Shown: positions 1-5,428, numbered from the stretch's first letter. The stretch is 7,936 bases of DNA from JADGGM01 sp035277485 (GCA_035277485.1 DATEKK010000055.1:1-7936), one strand, 5' to 3'. Notes: generated by a model from the sequence alone, not told the origin. Program-made: numbers and translations.

Positions 1-162
1 CAGATTCTCGTGAACGTGGCGGAAGCGGTGAAGGGCAGCGCGCTCAGCATGCGCACGCGCGAATACCTCATGCGGTTCGGGTTGGCCGTGATCGCACTGC
101 TGTTCGTCATTGTCATGTACAACGACATCACGCGGTTGGTGAAGAATCTCTTTGGCCTCTAG
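1..162 (+). CDS. rseP: RseP-type site-2 intramembrane metalloprotease, C-terminal fragment
   Basis: The reading frame is open at the left edge and stops at TAG 160-162, giving 53 residues. They contain a short amphipathic stretch and then a hydrophobic helix ending in FVIVMYNDITRLVKNLF. This is the typical end of the last transmembrane helix of M50 site-2 proteases of the RseP/RIP type, which finish with a 'YND(I/L)xRL' tail. In the family, this inner-membrane zinc protease cuts the transmembrane segment of anti-sigma factors and can clear signal-peptide remnants. The HExxH zinc site and PDZ domains lie outside the window, so the assignment rests on the C-terminal signature alone. The stop overlaps the start of the next gene by 11 bases, which suggests coupled translation. 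Confidence 0.72.
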   Translation, partial: QILVNVAEAVKGSALSMRTREYLMRFGLAVIALLFVIVMYNDITRLVKNLFGL

Positions 163-550
163 CCTGTGGTGGAAAGCGCTGGCGTGCGCGGTGGTGTGTG
201 CGGCGTTAGGCTCGAGGCCGGCCGCCGCGCAGCGCGGCGCCTACCGGTTCGAGATCGTGAACGCCACCGACAGCACGATCACGATTCCCACCGACAGCGC
301 GAAATGGGTGAAGCGCGGCGCGCGCGGCATCGCCGTGGACCCCAACGATCACGATGCCATGGTGGCGCGCTTCCAGGTGGTGCGCGTGGACAGCGGCAAG
401 GCGACGGCCATGATCACGGGGCAGACGACGCGCGTGACGACGGACCACGTGGCGCTGATCGAGCGGCCCGCCGTTCCATGGTTCAAGCAGGGCGTATTCT
501 GGATCGGCGCCGCACTCGGCGCCCTGATCGGCGTCGTATCGACCCGATGA
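152..550 (+). CDS. small exported protein with signal peptide and C-terminal hydrophobic helix, unknown function
   Basis: This 132-residue protein is not recognised as a known family. It starts at TTG 152, inside the end of rseP. An in-frame TGA at 140-142 leaves no earlier start, and a weak GAAG (141-144) lies 7 bases upstream. Residues 1-26 look like a signal peptide: WWK, a hydrophobic core, then AAA before Gln27, a good signal peptidase I site. The middle (about 30-108) is polar, rich in Thr, Val and Asp, and probably beta-stranded. The C-terminus has a short glycine-rich hydrophobic segment (about 115-129), so the protein may be tethered to or inserted in a membrane. It overlaps rseP and is followed 3 bases later by another small membrane gene, suggesting an envelope role. 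One GTTAGGC word encodes Leu19-Gly20. The ORF is likely real; its function is unknown. Confidence 0.6.
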   Translation: MASSLWWKALACAVVCAALGSRPAAAQRGAYRFEIVNATDSTITIPTDSAKWVKRGARGIAVDPNDHDAMVARFQVVRVDSGKATAMITGQTTRVTTDHVALIERPAVPWFKQGVFWIGAALGALIGVVSTR

Positions 551-553
551 CGG

Positions 554-814
554 GTGTGCTCCATGCCTCCTGATATGGATCGCGGCGACCCGCATCCCAC
601 CGCGCACGCGTTGCGCGTGTTCGGTGGTGCGTTAGGCATGGTGTTGGTCGTGGCCGGGATCTGCATCCTGGCCGCACAACTCGGCTCGGGCGACGAGTAT
701 GCGCGGCGCCGGGTGACGGCGCTGATCGCGGCCGCCGCGGTGCTCGTGGGCGGGGCGCTGGTGCGCAGCGCCTGGCGCGCGATGCGCGCGCGGGCAGGAC
801 ACAACCCGCCGTGA
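554..814 (+). CDS. small two-helix membrane protein, unknown function
   Basis: This 86-residue ORF is not recognised. It starts at GTG 554; ATG 563 and ATG 575 are alternatives, and none has a clear ribosome binding site. The first 20 residues are polar. Two hydrophobic segments follow, at about residues 22-42 (rich in Val, Leu, Gly) and about 54-71 (Ala/Val-rich), joined by a short charged loop (GSGDEYARRR). The tail is basic, which by the positive-inside rule puts the C-terminus in the cytoplasm. Its stop TGA (812-814) overlaps the tag start in the arrangement GTGA, typical of translational coupling. It lies between an exported protein and a DNA repair enzyme, and the context does not say what it does. 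Confidence 0.55.
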   Translation: MCSMPPDMDRGDPHPTAHALRVFGGALGMVLVVAGICILAAQLGSGDEYARRRVTALIAAAAVLVGGALVRSAWRAMRARAGHNPP

Positions 815-1413
815 CCGCGCCGACGCGGTGCGCGTGGGCGACGACGCCGTTAGGCATCGCGTATCACGACGCCGAGTGGGGCGTGCCGGTGCACGACGAC
901 CGGATGCTGCTCGAGTTCCTCGTGCTCGAGGGCGCGCAGGCCGGCTTGAGCTGGGAGACCATCCTGCGGAAGCGGGACCGGTATCGCGAGGCATTCGATG
1001 GTTTTGAGCCGGAACGCGTGGCGCGATTCACGCCGGTGCGCATGCGGCGGCTGCTCGCGGATCCTGGTCTCGTTCGCAACCGTCTCAAGATCGAGAGTGC
1101 GGTGCGCAACGCGCGGGCGATGCTCGCCGTGCAGGATGAGGCGGGGAGCTTCGACTCGTACGTCTGGGGGTTCGTGGCCGGGGCGCCGGTTGTTGGGCGT
1201 TGGCGGAAGCAAGGCGATGTGCCGCCGCGCACCGAGATGTCCGACGCGCTGAGCGCCGATCTCAAGCGGCGCGGGTTCAACTTCGTGGGCAGCACGATTT
1301 GCTACGCGTTCATGCAGGCCGTAGGGCTGGTGAACGATCACCTGATGGGTTGCTACCGGTGGAGCGCCGTGGACAGGGCGGGTGGCAGCCGGAGGTTGCG
1401 GTCTCGCCGGTGA
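811..1413 (+). CDS. tag: DNA-3-methyladenine glycosylase I
   Basis: Tag removes 3-methyladenine from alkylated DNA by cutting the N-glycosidic bond, the first step of base excision repair in the cytoplasm. The 200-residue product matches the family nearly end to end: RCAW near the N-terminus, YHDAEWGVP (18-26), LEGAQAGLSW (39-48), RRGFNFVGSTICYAFMQAVG (153-172) and LVNDHLMGC (173-181). The structural zinc ligands correspond to Cys7, His19, His177 and Cys181. Glu40 matches the Glu of E. coli Tag that contacts the base. The last 16 residues or so, after GCYRW, are basic and not conserved. The start is GTG 811, overlapping the previous stop by four bases. A start much further in would lose the Cys7 zinc ligand. 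It is probably cotranscribed with rseP and the two small genes. Confidence 0.95.
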   Translation: MTAPTRCAWATTPLGIAYHDAEWGVPVHDDRMLLEFLVLEGAQAGLSWETILRKRDRYREAFDGFEPERVARFTPVRMRRLLADPGLVRNRLKIESAVRNARAMLAVQDEAGSFDSYVWGFVAGAPVVGRWRKQGDVPPRTEMSDALSADLKRRGFNFVGSTICYAFMQAVGLVNDHLMGCYRWSAVDRAGGSRRLRSRR

Positions 1414-1427
1414 CGCGTTAGCAGGGG

Positions 1428-1446
1428 ACGGGGCGCTCGCCCGTTT
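1428..1446 (+). terminator. possible weak terminator hairpin after tag
   Basis: ACGGG (1428-1432) can pair with CCCGT (1440-1444) around a seven-base loop, followed by only TTT (1444-1446). It lies 15 bases after the tag stop and before the next gene, which is the right place to end the operon. The stem is short and the T run very short, so this is a weak candidate. Confidence 0.25.
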
Positions 1447-1496
1447 CGCAGGTGATTCCCGCAGCTCAGGTCCTCCATTTCCCGAGATTACGTTCC

Positions 1497-1880
1497 GTGA
1501 AAACGCTCTGGTGTTGGCGGTGTCGTCGCGACGTCCCGATGCTGGATGATGACGAGTGGGCGGTGCTGGTCGAGGCGCATCGGTCGGGCGCCGACGAGGC
1601 GAGCCGGATGGCGGTGATCGAGCGGGAGCGGGTGGAGCGTGGATTGCCGGCGCCGCTGCCGTTGCGCGCGGATGCGACGGCTGCCCAACGGAAGCTGCGG
1701 CATCTGTCTGTTGGCTACGAGATGTTCACGGGCGTGGCGGAGTCGGATCCCAATCTCGTGTGGCATCACGTGGTGTCGCAGTACGGGCCGCCGTGTTTGC
1801 GGTGCGGGAAGCCGCTGCGGAACGCGGGGGCAGAGCACTGCCGGGAGTGCGGGGCGGTGCAGTCGGGGACGCAGAGTTAG
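1497..1880 (+). CDS. zinc-ribbon protein of unknown function
   Basis: From GTG 1497 the product has 127 residues and begins VKTLWCWRC (Met by initiation). Three CxxC knuckles are visible: Cys6/Cys9, Cys100/Cys103 and Cys115/Cys118. The last two form a zinc ribbon in a C-terminal motif of the shape YGPPCLRCGKPLR...HCRECG. The middle (about 30-60) is charged and helical. From memory, proteins with WCWRC...VPMLDxxE at the start and GPPCxxCGKPLR at the end recur in bacterial genomes without a known function. GTG 1452 in the same frame would add 15 residues, but this extension is not conserved-looking and holds an isolated TTA codon (aga-tta-cgt) unlike the rest of the window, so 1497 is preferred. 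The stop TAG is part of a GTTAGGC word (1876-1882). A protein- or nucleic-acid-binding role is only a guess. Confidence 0.7.
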   Translation: MKTLWCWRCRRDVPMLDDDEWAVLVEAHRSGADEASRMAVIERERVERGLPAPLPLRADATAAQRKLRHLSVGYEMFTGVAESDPNLVWHHVVSQYGPPCLRCGKPLRNAGAEHCRECGAVQSGTQS

Positions 1881-1951
1881 GCATCGCGGGAGTAGTGCGC
1901 GGGCGGAGTAGAGCCCATCGCGCGAACTCGAGCGCTATCTTTGGTGCGGCG

Positions 1952-1970
1952 CCGTCGCGCACGGCGACGG
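1952..1970. repeat. perfect 7-bp inverted repeat upstream of the duplicated zinc-finger genes
   Basis: CCGTCGC (1952-1958) and GCGACGG (1964-1970) are exact reverse complements around the 5-base loop GCACG. No T run follows, so it does not look like an intrinsic terminator. It sits 38 bases upstream of the ATG at 2009, in the 128-base gap where the promoter should be. It could be an RNA hairpin in the leader or an operator. No convincing -35/-10 pair was found in the gap. Confidence 0.35.
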
Positions 1971-2008
1971 ACCGCGATGTGCGTTTCACGTTGACCGCCG
2001 ACGTACCG

Positions 2009-2260
2009 ATGCTTGGGTTGCGGATCTTTCACAAATCGATATGGACGGTGGACTGCGACGCGTGCGGTGTCCGGTTCGAGCCGGGCACCGGAGGGGTGTG
2101 CGCGCGGTGTCAGCGGATTCTGTGTCCGCAGCATCTCCATGGGTCGTGGTTGCGGCGGATGGCTGTTGACGGAGGGGCAGCCGCCATATGCCTGGATTGC
2201 CGGGCCGGACGCGCTCCCGCGGGTATTATTTTGCGGGAGTTGGTGGCAAAACCCGGCTGA
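2009..2260 (+). CDS. small Cys/His-rich putative binuclear zinc-finger protein, tandem copy A
   Basis: This 83-residue protein starts at ATG 2009 with MLGLRIFHKSIWTVDC. Its potential metal ligands are Cys16-x2-Cys19, Cys31-x2-Cys34, Cys39-x2-His42 (with His44 nearby) and Cys61-x2-Cys64. That eight-ligand pattern, in pairs, resembles the cross-brace spacing of AN1- or FYVE-like fingers; this is a comparison by spacing and not a family match. The strongest evidence that the gene is real is the next gene, which repeats the same protein. The first 66 residues align without gaps and 55 are identical, including every ligand. Copy A then continues with 17 residues (APAGIILRELVAKPG at the end) that copy B lacks. 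The frame is open well upstream of 2009, but only from this ATG does it match copy B. No strong ribosome binding site is seen. Function is unknown. Confidence 0.75.
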   Translation: MLGLRIFHKSIWTVDCDACGVRFEPGTGGVCARCQRILCPQHLHGSWLRRMAVDGGAAAICLDCRAGRAPAGIILRELVAKPG

Positions 2261-2295
2261 AGCAGCCTCGAAACGCACAACCCAATGCCCCGCGC

Positions 2296-2514
2296 ATGCT
2301 GGGACTTCGGATTTTTCACAAGTCCATTTTCACGATCGACTGCGACAAGTGCGGGGCGCGGTTCGAGCCAGGCACCGGCGGTGTGTGCACGAGCTGCAAG
2401 CGCATTCTGTGCCCGCAGCATCTGCACGGGTCATGGTTGCGCCGGATGATGGTCGATGTCGGCGGAGCAGCGATATGCGTCGACTGCCGCGCCAGCAGCG
2501 TGCGCCACCAATGA
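2296..2514 (+). CDS. small Cys/His-rich putative binuclear zinc-finger protein, tandem copy B
   Basis: This 72-residue protein starts at ATG 2296, 35 bases after copy A ends. It reads MLGLRIFHKSIFTIDCDKCG and keeps all the Cys/His positions of copy A (Cys16, 19, 31, 34, 39, 61, 64; His42, His44). The central GTGGVC and the block RILCPQHLHGSWLRRM (36-51) are the same in both. Differences fall between the ligands: Trp12/Phe, Val14/Ile, Ala18/Lys, Val21/Ala, Ala32-Arg33/Thr-Ser and Gln35/Lys. The two DNA copies differ mostly at synonymous or conservative sites, which points to selection on the protein after duplication. The C-terminal tail differs and is short. The next gene starts 10 bases after the stop, so the two copies and that gene are probably in one transcript. 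No known family is claimed. Confidence 0.78.
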   Translation: MLGLRIFHKSIFTIDCDKCGARFEPGTGGVCTSCKRILCPQHLHGSWLRRMMVDVGGAAICVDCRASSVRHQ

Positions 2515-2524
2515 CGCGTCCACG

Positions 2525-2884
2525 ATGGCTCCGTCTGTTAGTCGGCTCTCAGCTCCGGAAACGATCCTCTGGTCGCGCCTTGGGCCTGCGGCGCTCTTTG
2601 TCGTCGTTGCCTACACGATCGTGTCGAGCTTCCCCAGCATGTGGAGAGCCAACGCATGGTTCGAGATGATTGGTGCGTTGGTCGGCCTCTGGACGCTGAC
2701 AGGGTTTTGTCTTTGGAATGCCAGGGCGTACGACTTGTGGCTGAGCGATGACACGCTGATTCTCCGACGGGGCTTCCGTTCGATCCAGATCCCGCTGTCC
2801 GTCGTGACCAACGTCGAAATACTGATGGAATCCCTTTCAGCTGATTCCGATCGCCTGGCTGCACTGGACAGACCTCGGTGGTAA
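2525..2884 (+). CDS. membrane protein with bacterial PH-like domain, C-terminus apparently frameshifted
   Basis: From ATG 2525 the frame encodes 119 residues. Two hydrophobic helices (about residues 21-39 and 50-66) precede a strand-rich section with DLWLSDDTLILRRGFRSIQI. This matches the general layout of small bacterial PH-like membrane proteins, in which two N-terminal helices are followed by 'D..L.i..G......ipl..V..v'. After SVVTNVEILMESLSADSDRL the protein ends at TAA 2882-2884 with an uncharacteristic ALDRPRW. Such a domain would normally go on for 30-40 more residues, and another frame supplies a plausible continuation. ATG 2456 in the same frame would overlap copy B and add a low-complexity stretch, so it is rejected. 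It follows copy B by 10 bases. The frame, family class and truncation are inferred from motif shape, not from a search. Confidence 0.55.
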   Translation: MAPSVSRLSAPETILWSRLGPAALFVVVAYTIVSSFPSMWRANAWFEMIGALVGLWTLTGFCLWNARAYDLWLSDDTLILRRGFRSIQIPLSVVTNVEILMESLSADSDRLAALDRPRW

Positions 2885-3008
2885 GCGGAACACGGCGCAG
2901 TTTTACTTTTGGCGCTCGCCCAGATGGGAGAGCTTTCGGCGGCGAGTCGCGGAGCACGGCTCAGCAGCGGCTTGTGAGCCGAGCAAACCCCGAACTACTA
3001 TTATATAG
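2826..3008 (+). pseudogene. out-of-frame C-terminal part of the PH-like membrane protein
   Basis: In a different forward frame from the gene starting at 2525, codons are open from after TGA 2823-2825 to TAG 3006-3008. The part from about 2850 reads WLHWTDLGGKRNTAQFYF and then RWESFRRRVAEH, alternating strand and amphipathic helix as expected for the end of a PH-like domain. Joining the two frames in the overlap (2826-2881) by one single-base change would give a protein of about 160 residues. This could be a true inactivating mutation, a sequencing error or programmed frameshifting. No slippery homopolymer is present in the overlap apart from CCC TTT, so programmed slippage seems less likely. 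Confidence 0.4.
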
Positions 3009-3072
3009 CTGAGTCCGTCATCAACCTCTGGCTAGGCGGGTGGTCGCCTCCAGGCAATCGCCTCCGACAGGG

Positions 3073-3101
3073 TTGACTCGACTGTGAAACTGTAATACTG
3101 T
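3073..3101 (+). promoter_or_regulatory. candidate promoter of the vapBC operon
   Basis: TTGACT (3073-3078) matches five of six -35 positions. Seventeen bases later TACTGT (3096-3101) is a poor -10 (T, A and final T match). If used, transcription would start near 3108, the antitoxin start codon itself, giving a leaderless message. This fits the lack of any Shine-Dalgarno sequence there. TAATAC (3093-3098) is an alternative -10 but with only 14 bases of spacing. Confidence 0.35.
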
Positions 3102-3112
3102 GTAAATGTGAA
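3081..3112 (+). promoter_or_regulatory. four 8-bp direct repeats, candidate antitoxin operator
   Basis: Four units follow each other exactly every 8 bases: ACTGTGAA (3081), ACTGTAAT (3089), ACTGTGTA (3097) and AATGTGAA (3105). The first three share ACTGT and the fourth has AATGT. The fourth unit contains the GTG start of vapB (3108-3110), and the array covers the presumed -10. Ribbon-helix-helix repressors often bind short tandem repeats cooperatively; MetJ boxes also repeat every 8 bp. The neighbouring antitoxin looks like this fold, so repression of its own operon is likely. Binding is inferred. Confidence 0.6.
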
Positions 3113-3362
3113 AAACATCACTATCTCGGTAGCCGAGGAGCTGTATCATCGGGCGCGGGTGCGCGCGGCGCAGAAGCACAGTACGATCTCTGCGCTCGTC
3201 CGCGACTTCCTCACGCGTCTCGTCGAAGAGGAGCCCGAGTTTGAACGGCTCCGGCGCGAGCAGAACGAAATCATCGCGCGCATTCGGAAAACGAACGCCG
3301 GCTTCTCGGCAAGCAAGCGTCTCACGCGCGACGAAATCCACGGGCGTCGTGCGGTTCGTTGA
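3108..3362 (+). CDS. vapB: VapB-type ribbon-helix-helix antitoxin
   Basis: This 84-residue protein starts at GTG 3108 with KNITISVAEELYHRARVRAAQKHSTISALVRDFL in two parts. A short beta strand (MKNITISV, 1-8) precedes two helices (about 9-21 and 26-40), the layout of a ribbon-helix-helix DNA-binding domain of the CopG/VapB group. In the family, strands from two monomers pair and enter the DNA major groove, while the C-terminal part wraps and blocks the toxin nuclease. Here the basic and acidic tail (about 40-84, LVEEEPEFERLRREQNEII) is the likely toxin-binding part. The stop (3360-3362) overlaps the toxin start by 14 bases, giving coupled expression. The start sits in an 8-bp repeat array, which suggests autoregulation. 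No Shine-Dalgarno sequence is visible. Confidence 0.82.
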   Translation: MKNITISVAEELYHRARVRAAQKHSTISALVRDFLTRLVEEEPEFERLRREQNEIIARIRKTNAGFSASKRLTRDEIHGRRAVR

Positions 3363-3756
3363 CACGAACGTTCTGCTTTACGCGATAAGCTCGGCGCACG
3401 CAGAGCGCGCCAAAGCCGCGCGCGCCGCAGCACTGCTCGACGAGACAGATCTCGCGCTGTCCGTTCAGGTCCTGCAGGAATTCTACGTGCAGGCGACGCG
3501 TGCAGGTGCGACTGCAGCGTTGTCGCATGAGTCGGCGGTCGCGTTCATCAGCACCCTCATGCGATTTCCGGTACAGGAGACGACGCTCGGGCTTCTGCGC
3601 GCGGCATTTGCCACGCGGGAGCGCTGGCAGATCAGCTACTGGGACGCCGCCATCGTCGAGGCGGCGCGAATGGCGGGTTGTGACACGATATGCACGGAGG
3701 ACTTGCAGCACGGGCAAGACTTCGGCGGCGTGCGCATCGTCAATCCATTCGTCTAA
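3349..3756 (+). CDS. vapC: VapC-type PIN-domain ribonuclease toxin
   Basis: The 135-residue protein starts at GTG 3349, overlapping the antitoxin gene by 14 bases. The frame is open upstream from 3241, but only this start gives the usual PIN opening RFVDTNVLLYA. PIN domains are Mg-dependent endoribonucleases; in VapBC pairs the free toxin cuts specific RNAs such as tRNA and halts growth. The acidic active-site residues are in place: Asp5 (VDTN), Glu44 (LQEFY), Asp99 (YWDAAIVEAA, with Glu104 nearby) and Asp118 (TEDLQ). The C-terminus GVRIVNPFV is typical, so the toxin appears intact. VapBC pairs are commonly mobile, and this one lies just after a gene that seems broken. Its stop is 43 bases from the end of the convergent kinase gene. 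Confidence 0.88.
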   Translation: MRFVDTNVLLYAISSAHAERAKAARAAALLDETDLALSVQVLQEFYVQATRAGATAALSHESAVAFISTLMRFPVQETTLGLLRAAFATRERWQISYWDAAIVEAARMAGCDTICTEDLQHGQDFGGVRIVNPFV

Positions 3757-3799
3757 CGCGAGCGTCGGAGAGCGCGTCGAGAGAGTCGGGGCCGGCACG

Positions 3800-5425
3800 C
3801 TACTGCCCGCAGATGAGCCTAACGCGCTCCTTGTGCGTCTGGTCCACCGGCACCGTGATCCGCGCCCGATAATCCGCGCAGTAGCTCTTCGACACCCGCA
3901 GCACGTACGGCCCGCTCGGCACCACCGCCGGTGTCGCCTGCGGAATGTCGCCGTTCGCCACGCTCGTCCCGTCGAGCGATGACAGCTCCCACCGCGCTCC
4001 GTTAGGCTCCGCATCCACCGCCACCGCCCCGCACGGATGCGGCGCCAGCTTCACCTTCACCTCGCCGTGATCCGGCACGCGCGCCACCACGCTGTCCGTC
4101 GCCCACGCGCACCCGGCAATCGAATGCACCGCAGCTGCCACGCGATGGTCCCCGGCCGCGAACCGCGTGCTGCTCCAGTTGCCGTGCCCAACGGCCTTGC
4201 CGTCCACCATCACGACGGCCCCCGTCGGCGCGGTGACGCGCAAGATCGGCGGCGGCAGCGGCGCCGCCACCGGCTGTGTCACCGGAGGGGTGGGCACGGT
4301 CGCCGACGCGGACTCCACGTGTGTCGGCGGTTGCCGCACCGGCACCGTCGCCACCACCGAGTCGTGCTTCGCGGCTTGCGATGCCGCGTGTGCCGCGTCG
4401 CCTCGTCCCCGGCTCAGCGCCAGCGCCGCCACAATTGCCAGCGCGCCTAACGCACCGCCCGCGGCCACCCAGCGGGGCCGACGAGCCCAGCGGCGCCACC
4501 AGTCGCTCACGATGTCGACGCCGGTCTGCACCGTCACGCCGGCTACCGGCGTCGGAATCATCACCGTCGCCTCGACGTCCGGCGTCGACGCCCGGCCTAA
4601 CAATTGAATGAGCTCCGCGTGCAGCGCGTCGCCGGTCGGATACCGCGCGGCAGGCTCCTTCTCCAGACACTTGAGAATTACCCGCTCGACCCCGCGCGAC
4701 AGCGCCGGGTTGAACGACCGCGGCTTGGGCGGCACGTCTTCCACATGCTGCCGCGCGATCTCGTACCAATCGTCGCCCTGGAACGGGAGCACGCCCGTGC
4801 CCGCGCGAAACATGGTCACGCCTAACGAATAGATGTCGCCGCGGCCATCGAGCGCGAGCCCGCGCGCCTGCTCGGGCGAGAAATAGTGCGGCGTCCCCAC
4901 CACCATGTTCGTCCCGGTCTGCTCCACGTAACCGGTCAGCGCCCGCGCGATCCCGAAGTCGGCCACGATCGCGTTGCCGTGCTCGTCGAACAGGATGTTG
5001 TCGGTCTTGATGTCCCGATGGATCACGCCCTCGCGGTGCGCGAAGCCGAGCGCGGCGGACACATCCATCCCGAGCCGAATCAAAAGCGTTTCCGGCAGCG
5101 TGCCCATGATCTTGAGCCGCTGGTCGAGACTGGTCGGCAGGAAATCCATCACGAAGTAGACGGCGTCGCCCTCACGGCCCACCGCCAGAATCCGGATGAT
5201 GTTCGGATGGCGCAGCTTGGCGGCCGTGGACGCCTCGCGCCGAAAGCGACTCTCGAAGCTTTCGTCGCCCGCGTACTGCGGCTTCAAAACCTTGATGGCA
5301 ACGGGAATCTCGAGCTCGGGGTCGTATCCGCGGTACACCCACGCGAATCCACCCGACCCGACGATCTCGTCGATACGGAACCGACCAAGTTGCCTGCCGA
5401 CGTATCGCTCGGGCACGGCGCTCAA
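3800..5425 (-). CDS. membrane-anchored Ser/Thr protein kinase with PEGA-like C-terminal modules
   Basis: The 541-residue protein is a Hanks-type (PknB-like) kinase. Visible motifs are the glycine loop GSGGFAWV (23-30), Lys45 in VAIKVLK, Glu64, HRDIKTDN (136-143), DFG (156-158), an activation loop ending GTPHYFSPEQ (177-186) and DIYSLG (197-202). All catalytic residues are present, so it should phosphorylate Ser/Thr using ATP in the cytoplasm. A basic stretch (RRWARRPRW) leads to one transmembrane helix (about 320-337), then a Pro/Ala/Thr-rich linker (345-395). Two beta-rich modules of about 70 residues follow. The first has the PEGA-like APTGAVVMVDGKAVG (399-413). Each has two cysteines (Cys439/Cys465 and Cys516/Cys539). 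The start shown is TTG 5425. GTG 5416, three codons in, is attractive because AAAGG lies 10 bases upstream of it. The ligand and targets are unknown. Confidence 0.9.
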   Translation of the reverse strand: MSAVPERYVGRQLGRFRIDEIVGSGGFAWVYRGYDPELEIPVAIKVLKPQYAGDESFESRFRREASTAAKLRHPNIIRILAVGREGDAVYFVMDFLPTSLDQRLKIMGTLPETLLIRLGMDVSAALGFAHREGVIHRDIKTDNILFDEHGNAIVADFGIARALTGYVEQTGTNMVVGTPHYFSPEQARGLALDGRGDIYSLGVTMFRAGTGVLPFQGDDWYEIARQHVEDVPPKPRSFNPALSRGVERVILKCLEKEPAARYPTGDALHAELIQLLGRASTPDVEATVMIPTPVAGVTVQTGVDIVSDWWRRWARRPRWVAAGGALGALAIVAALALSRGRGDAAHAASQAAKHDSVVATVPVRQPPTHVESASATVPTPPVTQPVAAPLPPPILRVTAPTGAVVMVDGKAVGHGNWSSTRFAAGDHRVAAAVHSIAGCAWATDSVVARVPDHGEVKVKLAPHPCGAVAVDAEPNGARWELSSLDGTSVANGDIPQATPAVVPSGPYVLRVSKSYCADYRARITVPVDQTHKERVRLICGQ

Positions 5426-5428
5426 GCC

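Noticed and set aside
1556..2008. Upstream extension of zinc-finger copy A in the same frame
   Set aside because: It overlaps the zinc-ribbon gene out of frame and is Arg/Gly/Ala-rich. Similarity to copy B starts exactly at ATG 2009.
2456..2524. Earlier ATG for the PH-like membrane protein
   Set aside because: The added residues are read from the out-of-frame end of copy B and have no domain character. ATG 2525 gives normal spacing.
3034..3049. Short hairpin AGGCG-GGTGGT-CGCCT
   Set aside because: A five-base stem with no T run in G+C-rich DNA is easily due to chance.
3045..3065. Direct repeat CGCCTCC at 3045 and 3059
   Set aside because: It is seven bases long, only two copies, and lies outside the promoter and the octamer array.
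3241..3348. Upstream extension of the vapC frame
   Set aside because: It lies within vapB out of frame. PIN toxins begin just before the first aspartate, which fits GTG 3349.
3757..3799. Possible two-way terminator between convergent vapC and the kinase
   Set aside because: No stem of useful length followed by T or preceded by A was found in the 43 bases.
4002..4769. Long open frame of 255 codons on the minus strand inside the kinase gene
   Set aside because: It is a G+C-driven shadow with low-complexity Arg/Gly/Ala composition, overlapping a kinase with all its motifs.
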